A stretch of DNA of 10,616 nt. Source: Candidatus Bipolaricaulota bacterium. Lineage in GTDB: Bacteria > Bipolaricaulota > Bipolaricaulia > UBA7950 > UBA9294. The notes under the pieces are model-generated. The model saw only the letters and a list, made by a program, of their open reading frames with translations. It had not been told where the DNA came from and searched no databases. This document shows, piece by piece, positions 5,284-10,616 of the stretch (position 1 is the stretch's first letter; each line of letters begins with the position of its first letter). The position numbers were made by a program, and so were the translations under genes. The DNA is taken from positions 1 through 10,616 of the forward strand of contig WFSM01000018.1 in assembly GCA_015485945.1 (NCBI GenBank), given 5' to 3'.

Positions 5284-8200
5284 ATGACGAGAAGATGGGT
5301 TTTCGTTATCGGGTTATCACTTGCCATTCTCATGGCGGGTCGCGTTACTCTGCGCGCTCAGGTTCCGCCGGCGGGAACGCGTATTGCCAACTCTGCCGCT
5401 GCCACCTACTACTTCGAGGGCCGGCGCTACCGCGTTGTCTCTAACGAAGCCGAGGTGTATGTCCTTCCTGTTTATGGGATATCGATCACTCCCAATGGAA
5501 GCGAAGCCGCGCCGGGGATGGTTCAGGACCTTACTCCCGGAGCGACCGCGTCTTTCCCTTACCTCCTCACCAACACCGGAAACTCTGATGATTCCTATAC
5601 TCTGACTACAGTGATCGGAACGCATACGTTCGTGCCCGGCAGCATGCACATCGTGTGGGACAAGAACGGAAACGGCCTTCCCGACCCAGGGGAGCCGACG
5701 ATTACGACGACACCTTCCTTGCACATGGGGGAATCTATCCCACTTCTTGTCGTTTACGATATCCCCGTATCAGCGCACGCTGACGATTACGCATTTGTCG
5801 ACCTGCAAGGGACTTCCCACGGCGATGGGGCGAAGTCCGACACGGGGAACGTTCATGAGGCAATCGTTGTCGAGGGCGCCGCGATTCGGCTCACTAAGTC
5901 TGCCAGCCCAACCAAGGTCGCGTGGGGCGGTGTTGTTACTTGGCACATCATTGGGAAGAACAGCGGTGCGCACACCGCGCGTGGGGTAACAGTGCCCGTC
6001 GATGGAAGCACCATGACCGGGATTGTGGTTGGAGACGACATCCCCGCCTATGCGGACGGGAATCGCTACGTAGCAGGAAGTCTTAGCGGAATGCCCGTTG
6101 GAACTCCCGTATGGTCGACTGACGGCGGAGCGACGTGGAGCGCGACTGAACCGGCCGACCCCGATAGTGTGAACGCCATTGGCTACCTGTTCCCAGACAT
6201 GGAACCAGGACAGGAATTTTCGCTTACATACAAGATGCAAGCGAAATCACCAGCAGGATTCCTGATTAATGAAGCAACAGTAACTTATAATAGTGGCGGT
6301 GGAAATATTCGTACTGGTAAGGCTTCCGGAAGTGTGTTCATTCTTAATCCCGATCCAGTGATCGGGCCGTGGACTTATCCGTTGGGCGACGCGCCCGGGA
6401 ATTCATACACTTCTGACTCCGGCCTCATAATGACCCGTACCGATGACCTTACCGACACTCCATACGTTTATGTCGGCGAGACGGCTGATTTCATTAACAC
6501 GATTAGGAATACCGGAAATATTCCGCAGCCGATCAACGTCTACCTCAATCCGTCATCCAATCTGCCCGCCGGATACGTAGTCACCTTCTCCTACTACGGT
6601 GGCGGACCGCTCTCCGATACGAACGGGGACGGAATACCGGATGTGGGAACCGTTCTGCCTGGGCAGGACGTCAATATTATGGTGAACGTTCACGTACCGC
6701 TCAACGCTGTGCTGGGGAACAATAACGGTGATCACTGGAACGCGGTCATCCGCATCGCTGGTGCCGCTGACCCGCATCTTTCCGACATTACCACCGATCG
6801 GATCGACGAGATCCGCGGTTATTGGCGCTTGCACAAGGCAGTCGATCACGACACCGCTCGCTACGGCGACCTTCTCACCTACACGCTTACCTTCGAAAAC
6901 ATGTCGCAATACCAGATTCAGAACGCGGCGATTCACGATCGCCTCGATCGTGGTCTGCAGCAACCTATGTTCATCACAAACGGGATCATTCAAAACGAGA
7001 ACGGTCCAGGATCGATCACGGTTGCCGCCAGCTACAGCCAGGCCGATCATTCGATCACGTGGAACGTCACCTCTCCTGGTGGGATAGTCCCAGCGGGGTT
7101 CAAAGGGACACTCACTGTGAAGGCGCGGGTGGTGATTGAGGAGGGCGATCTCGAGCACAAGCTCCCCGTTCCTATGGTGCGCAACTTCTTCTCCGCGATC
7201 GGCGATGTTACGCCACCGGGCGGTACGACCAGGCACCTGTTCCAGGTGTCAAATCGCGTGGCGACAATCGTCGGGGTGCAGAGTTTTCTACGGATCGAAA
7301 AAACCGTCGATCGCGATCGTGTTGAGTATGCAGACACTGTTACCTATACCCTTACTCTGCGTAACCACCATCCCGACCTTCCGGCCCAGGATATCACCGT
7401 GACCGATCTCCTTCCCCCCGGCCTGCGCTACGTGGACGGCACGACGATCCTCGACGGCGCCCCATATCCCGATCCATCGATTTCAAGCGACGGGCGCACG
7501 CTCGTGTGGCACGTTGATTCTATCGCTGCTGCCAGCGCACGCACGCTTGCCTATCACGCTGCGATCGGGACGGATGCCCCAGCGATCGCGATCAATGCAG
7601 GTTACGTTGCCGGCTACTACCACACTACAGATCCGGAGACACACGAGCCGTACGTCCTTTACGCTGCCGACGGGCCAGCGACAGCGACGATCCATATCGG
7701 AGGAGGATTCCTCGGCGAGCGGACGATCCTTATCGGGCGGGTGTTCGACGATCGCAATGGGAATCGCTATCAGGACCCGGGCGAGCCCGGGATCGCTGGT
7801 GTACGCGTTGTGATGGAGAATGGCGCGTTCGCCATCACGGACAAGTACGGGCTCTACCACATCGTGGGCATTAACCCGGGGATGCACCTCGTTCGCCTCG
7901 ATGACGGGAGCCTGCCGCCCGGCTGCCAGCCGAGAATTCTATCTGTACCGGTGCACGCCATCTCCGGTGGGCCGCTTTTGCGCGCCGACTTCCCGGTCGC
8001 CTGCCCGCAGGTGCAAGTGCAAACTAAGTCAGTTACGGGCGCAGCGCAAGGAAAGAAACCACGCATGGTTGTGCCTAATTTTCCAGCGACGACGAGCGGA
8101 GAAGTGATCCTGTTCCCGCTTGCGGGAAGCGTGTTTGTGCAGCGGGACAAGATCTCGGTGATGATCGAGACTGCGCTCTCCGATATGGTCGATCTGTACG

Positions 8201-10616
8201 TCAACGGAAACCTCGTCCCCCGTGTGCAGATCGGGACACGGATGTACTCGATCAAGGCGCGGCGCGCGCGCTACGTGTATGTGTCTGTGCCGCTGCGTGC
8301 AGGGAAGAACGAAATCGAGATCCGGGGGAAGAGTCCCAAGATCGGCGCGTTTTCCGTCGAACGGACAGTCTATCTCTCCGGTAGACCGGCGCACATCTCC
8401 TTCTCCTACAACCGCGCCGCTGCCGTTGCCGATGGAACAAGCCTCTTTCCGATCAAGATACAGGTGCGTGACGCGCACGGTAATCCCGCGCTCGCGGGCG
8501 CGTTTATCACCGTCGCGGTTGATGGAGCGGTGATCGCCTCCCCCGATGCCAACCCGTACATGTCCGGTTGGCAGGGGCTTCTCGGTCCGGACGGTGTAAC
8601 GCTAACCATCGGGCCTGTCCTCACACCGCACGTTATCAAGGTCACTGCCAGCAGTGGAGATCTCTCCGGAAGCGAGGAGATCTCGTTTCATCCCCCGGCG
8701 CGAAATTGGATCTTCGCCGGCGTCGGCGAGCTGAGCGTCGGGATCCCATGGTCGACATCGGGAGACTGGCAGGATCACCTTCCCGCGGTGCAGACGACAA
8801 GCCTGTCCATCTACTCCGGCCCGCATTGGGCAAGCGGCCACGCCGCCCTGTGGGGGCAGGGAAAGGTAGGAAGCTTCGGGATGCTTACCTTCGCCGTTGA
8901 TTCATCGCATCAGGTCCTCGGCCCGGACGACTCTCCGCGTTATCCGCACGTATGGAACGACGACGCGCGCATCGGGCGCAGCGCTAACTCCTCCTGGCAC
9001 GGCTTTGCGCGTCTCGATGGGCTAAACGGCACGTTCGCTGTGCTCGGTGACTACAATGTTGACCTCTCCGACCCGATTCTGTACTCGTTCTCGCGGCGGT
9101 TCACCGGAGCGCAGATCCACTTCGGCAATACAAATGGGATGTCGTTTGATGTATTCACCGCGGAAACGGCGCAGGCGTGGGCCAAGGATGAGATTCCCGG
9201 CGCGGACGTGTGTGGGCCGTACGCGCTCTCCGAGGCGCCGGTCAAGGACGGGTCGGAGCGGGTGTGGATCGAGACGCGCGACTCGAGCGGGAAAGTAATA
9301 AACATTACCAAGGAAGAACGGGGGAGCGATTACGTCATCGATTACGCGCGCGGCGAGATCATGTTCTCCGCTGCTGTAATGTCCCATGATAGCGCGGGTG
9401 ATGCGAACTACATCGTTGTTACCTACGAGGTAGAATCGCGCGCATTTGCCAAGCAGAACTTCGCAATCACCGGATGCATTCTCGGGCCATATACCCTGTC
9501 GCATGCGCCGGTGGAGCCTGGATCGGAGACAGTGGAGATCGAGCACCGCGACCCGGTGACAAACGCAGTTGTATCTACAGATGAGCTTGTATCCGGGGTC
9601 GATTATACGATCGATTACAACAACGGAAAACTGATGCTAACAACGGCACGGTGTCCGACCGACGGGAGCGGGAACGTTCAGGTGATCCACGTGACCTACC
9701 GCACCACCGCGCCGACACCGCGGTTCCCAGTAATTGGAGGAAGGGTGATGCAGAACGCAGGGCCGCTCTCCTGGGACGCGGGGTTTATCTTCCAAGGCAC
9801 GGCCGGTGTCCTCGCGCCGTTCTCGCTGTTTGATTCCGGGCTTACCTACAGCGGGAATGCGGAGACAATTACAGCGCGATTTGCCAGCAATGGCCTTCCC
9901 GCTAGTGATGACATCGCGATTGGGATCGATACAAAGATCGCTCTCCTTCCCGTATGGCACCTCGACGGATCTTATCGTTATGTGGGCGCTGGTTTTCTCA
10001 AGCCCGATGCCTCCGCGCCTCAAGAAAATTCTCTCGTTGGGCAGGGGAACACACTATCGTTAACGGGCACGGGTCAACTCGGTTTGTTTCAGCATGTGGA
10101 AAAGATTGCGGCCGACTTCATCGCCGATTCCTGGAGTGGAAGCATTGCTGGCTCCTATCCTCTCGGTCCGGGGAAAGGAACGCTGGGCCTTGATTGGAAC
10201 CAAACCGCTGCCCCATCGCTTCTCATTCGCAGCGCGTACGAGGCGACTATTCTCGGCGCGTGGAGCAAGGTGTGGGTAAAACACGAGGTGGGGGGAGACT
10301 GGGGTAGCTTCGGCCTGGACTTCGCGCGCGGAGCGCTCTCCGGCAAGTTCAGCGAGGTACTCGATCCCGCCGCTGATCGCAGTACGGTCGATTATGGGCT
10401 CGCGCTCGATCTTGGGATGGGGTTCTCGGTCAACGCTTCGCAAAGCTACACGGACAATGCCGGTGCGGTCTCCAGTTCCACGAAGTGGGGGATCGACTTC
10501 AAGTTCACCGTCGTGGACACGATCACCATCAGCGGCAGCTTCTCCGGTGTTCATCCCGACCCAGGCACGGATTCATACGACGTTTCGCTCTCCATGAAGA
10601 AGACGTTCCCCGATCC
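5284..10616 (+). CDS. Giant outer-membrane surface protein: DUF11, SdrD-B, Ig-like and barrel-like regions (partial)
   Basis: The frame is open for 1777 codons to the window end without a stop. An in-frame TGA at 5275 forces the start at ATG 5284, which lacks a good ribosome site. Residues 1-25 are a signal peptide (LRA before Q). The N-module (27-190) has DKNGNGLPDPGEP at 126-138. Next come DUF11 (199-335), a NEW3-like module with DTNGDGIPD (445-453), and DUF11 domains at about 514-650 and 668-780. An SdrD-B-like domain (about 815-880) carries GRVFDDRNGNRYQDPGEPG. Two Ig-like domains follow: 940-1018 (LYVNGN...VPLRAGKNEIEI) and a Big-1/invasin-like one at 1036-1135 (IQVRDAHGNPA). From 1140 (RNWIFAGVGELSVG) the chain alternates polar and hydrophobic residues like an outer-membrane barrel, interrupted by two GPY/DYxIDY modules (1311-1474). 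The order resembles large outer-membrane proteins of Deinococcota, Planctomycetota and proteobacteria, as far as I recall. It probably anchors the system. The barrel call is inference, and the C-terminus lies outside. Confidence 0.9.
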   Translation, partial: MTRRWVFVIGLSLAILMAGRVTLRAQVPPAGTRIANSAAATYYFEGRRYRVVSNEAEVYVLPVYGISITPNGSEAAPGMVQDLTPGATASFPYLLTNTGNSDDSYTLTTVIGTHTFVPGSMHIVWDKNGNGLPDPGEPTITTTPSLHMGESIPLLVVYDIPVSAHADDYAFVDLQGTSHGDGAKSDTGNVHEAIVVEGAAIRLTKSASPTKVAWGGVVTWHIIGKNSGAHTARGVTVPVDGSTMTGIVVGDDIPAYADGNRYVAGSLSGMPVGTPVWSTDGGATWSATEPADPDSVNAIGYLFPDMEPGQEFSLTYKMQAKSPAGFLINEATVTYNSGGGNIRTGKASGSVFILNPDPVIGPWTYPLGDAPGNSYTSDSGLIMTRTDDLTDTPYVYVGETADFINTIRNTGNIPQPINVYLNPSSNLPAGYVVTFSYYGGGPLSDTNGDGIPDVGTVLPGQDVNIMVNVHVPLNAVLGNNNGDHWNAVIRIAGAADPHLSDITTDRIDEIRGYWRLHKAVDHDTARYGDLLTYTLTFENMSQYQIQNAAIHDRLDRGLQQPMFITNGIIQNENGPGSITVAASYSQADHSITWNVTSPGGIVPAGFKGTLTVKARVVIEEGDLEHKLPVPMVRNFFSAIGDVTPPGGTTRHLFQVSNRVATIVGVQSFLRIEKTVDRDRVEYADTVTYTLTLRNHHPDLPAQDITVTDLLPPGLRYVDGTTILDGAPYPDPSISSDGRTLVWHVDSIAAASARTLAYHAAIGTDAPAIAINAGYVAGYYHTTDPETHEPYVLYAADGPATATIHIGGGFLGERTILIGRVFDDRNGNRYQDPGEPGIAGVRVVMENGAFAITDKYGLYHIVGINPGMHLVRLDDGSLPPGCQPRILSVPVHAISGGPLLRADFPVACPQVQVQTKSVTGAAQGKKPRMVVPNFPATTSGEVILFPLAGSVFVQRDKISVMIETALSDMVDLYVNGNLVPRVQIGTRMYSIKARRARYVYVSVPLRAGKNEIEIRGKSPKIGAFSVERTVYLSGRPAHISFSYNRAAAVADGTSLFPIKIQVRDAHGNPALAGAFITVAVDGAVIASPDANPYMSGWQGLLGPDGVTLTIGPVLTPHVIKVTASSGDLSGSEEISFHPPARNWIFAGVGELSVGIPWSTSGDWQDHLPAVQTTSLSIYSGPHWASGHAALWGQGKVGSFGMLTFAVDSSHQVLGPDDSPRYPHVWNDDARIGRSANSSWHGFARLDGLNGTFAVLGDYNVDLSDPILYSFSRRFTGAQIHFGNTNGMSFDVFTAETAQAWAKDEIPGADVCGPYALSEAPVKDGSERVWIETRDSSGKVINITKEERGSDYVIDYARGEIMFSAAVMSHDSAGDANYIVVTYEVESRAFAKQNFAITGCILGPYTLSHAPVEPGSETVEIEHRDPVTNAVVSTDELVSGVDYTIDYNNGKLMLTTARCPTDGSGNVQVIHVTYRTTAPTPRFPVIGGRVMQNAGPLSWDAGFIFQGTAGVLAPFSLFDSGLTYSGNAETITARFASNGLPASDDIAIGIDTKIALLPVWHLDGSYRYVGAGFLKPDASAPQENSLVGQGNTLSLTGTGQLGLFQHVEKIAADFIADSWSGSIAGSYPLGPGKGTLGLDWNQTAAPSLLIRSAYEATILGAWSKVWVKHEVGGDWGSFGLDFARGALSGKFSEVLDPAADRSTVDYGLALDLGMGFSVNASQSYTDNAGAVSSSTKWGIDFKFTVVDTITISGSFSGVHPDPGTDSYDVSLSMKKTFPD
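9214..9705 (+). repeat. Two tandem 'GPY..GSE..DYxIDY' modules within the giant protein
   Basis: Residues 1311-1385 and 1401-1474 are related copies about 90 residues apart. Each has GPY-x-LS-x-APV, then GSE-x-V-x-IE-x-RD (GSE at 1323 and 1413), then DYVIDY (1349-1354) or DYTIDY (1440-1445), then a closing V-TY strand. A cysteine precedes each copy (C1310, C1398). Such 'GSErV...DYxIDYxxGxI' modules recur in large outer-membrane proteins of Bacteroidota and related groups, often just before or within the barrel. The DNA of the copies is diverged, so the duplication is old. Confidence 0.75.

Noticed and set aside
5284..5360. Tat-type signal peptide (TRRWVF) in the giant protein
   Set aside because: The residue after R-R-x is V rather than F-L and the core is strongly hydrophobic, so an ordinary Sec signal is the better reading.
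1..10616. CRISPR array, tRNA, rRNA or transposase
   Set aside because: I looked for regularly spaced repeats, cloverleaf-like segments and transposase motifs and saw none.

Overview
The window looks like accessory DNA from a diderm (outer-membrane) bacterium of moderately high G+C. The lineage cannot be fixed from this stretch alone. The diderm reading rests on the last gene, which carries a signal peptide, long rows of surface-type beta-sandwich domains and then a region that reads like an outer-membrane beta-barrel. Deinococcota, Bipolaricaulota or a similar deep lineage would fit the protein style, but this is a guess.

Left part (1-1222, minus strand). A compact operon runs leftward: a TetR/AcrR regulator resembling Bacillus FadR, a small exported protein of unknown function, and the first 19 codons of an RND/MMPL-type membrane transporter that leaves the window. 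The genes overlap (11 nt, then 1 nt), so translation is probably coupled. The operon starts from a near-consensus sigma-70 promoter. A perfect 7-4-7 palindrome, TGAATGA-GTGT-TCATTCA, lies over the expected start of transcription and has the half-site known for Bacillus subtilis FadR. The simplest reading is a self-repressed efflux operon that may sense acyl-CoA or a related lipid.

Middle part (about 1223-1740). This is a divergent intergenic region without a credible gene. It holds several hairpin-forming repeats of REP-like style, then an A+T-rich stretch leading to an extended -10 promoter at 1741-1769.

Right part (1776-10616, plus strand). Three genes run rightward as a probable operon. 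The first (185 aa) is a small exported protein with a single DUF11-like domain. The second (948 aa) is an exported chain of DUF11 and NEW3/CARDB-like beta-sandwich modules with aspartate-rich loops and spaced pairs of cysteines. The third (at least 1777 aa, open at the window end) begins with the same module order as the second. It then adds two more DUF11 domains, an SdrD-B-like domain, two Ig-like domains, and a barrel-like region interrupted by two tandem modules of the 'GPY..GSE..DYxIDY' type. The first roughly 500 residues of the second and third proteins are clearly paralogous; an aspartate-rich loop sits at residues 126-138 in both. The inference is a surface assembly: an outer-membrane-anchored giant protein with two secreted partners built from related modules. 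Its function is unknown.
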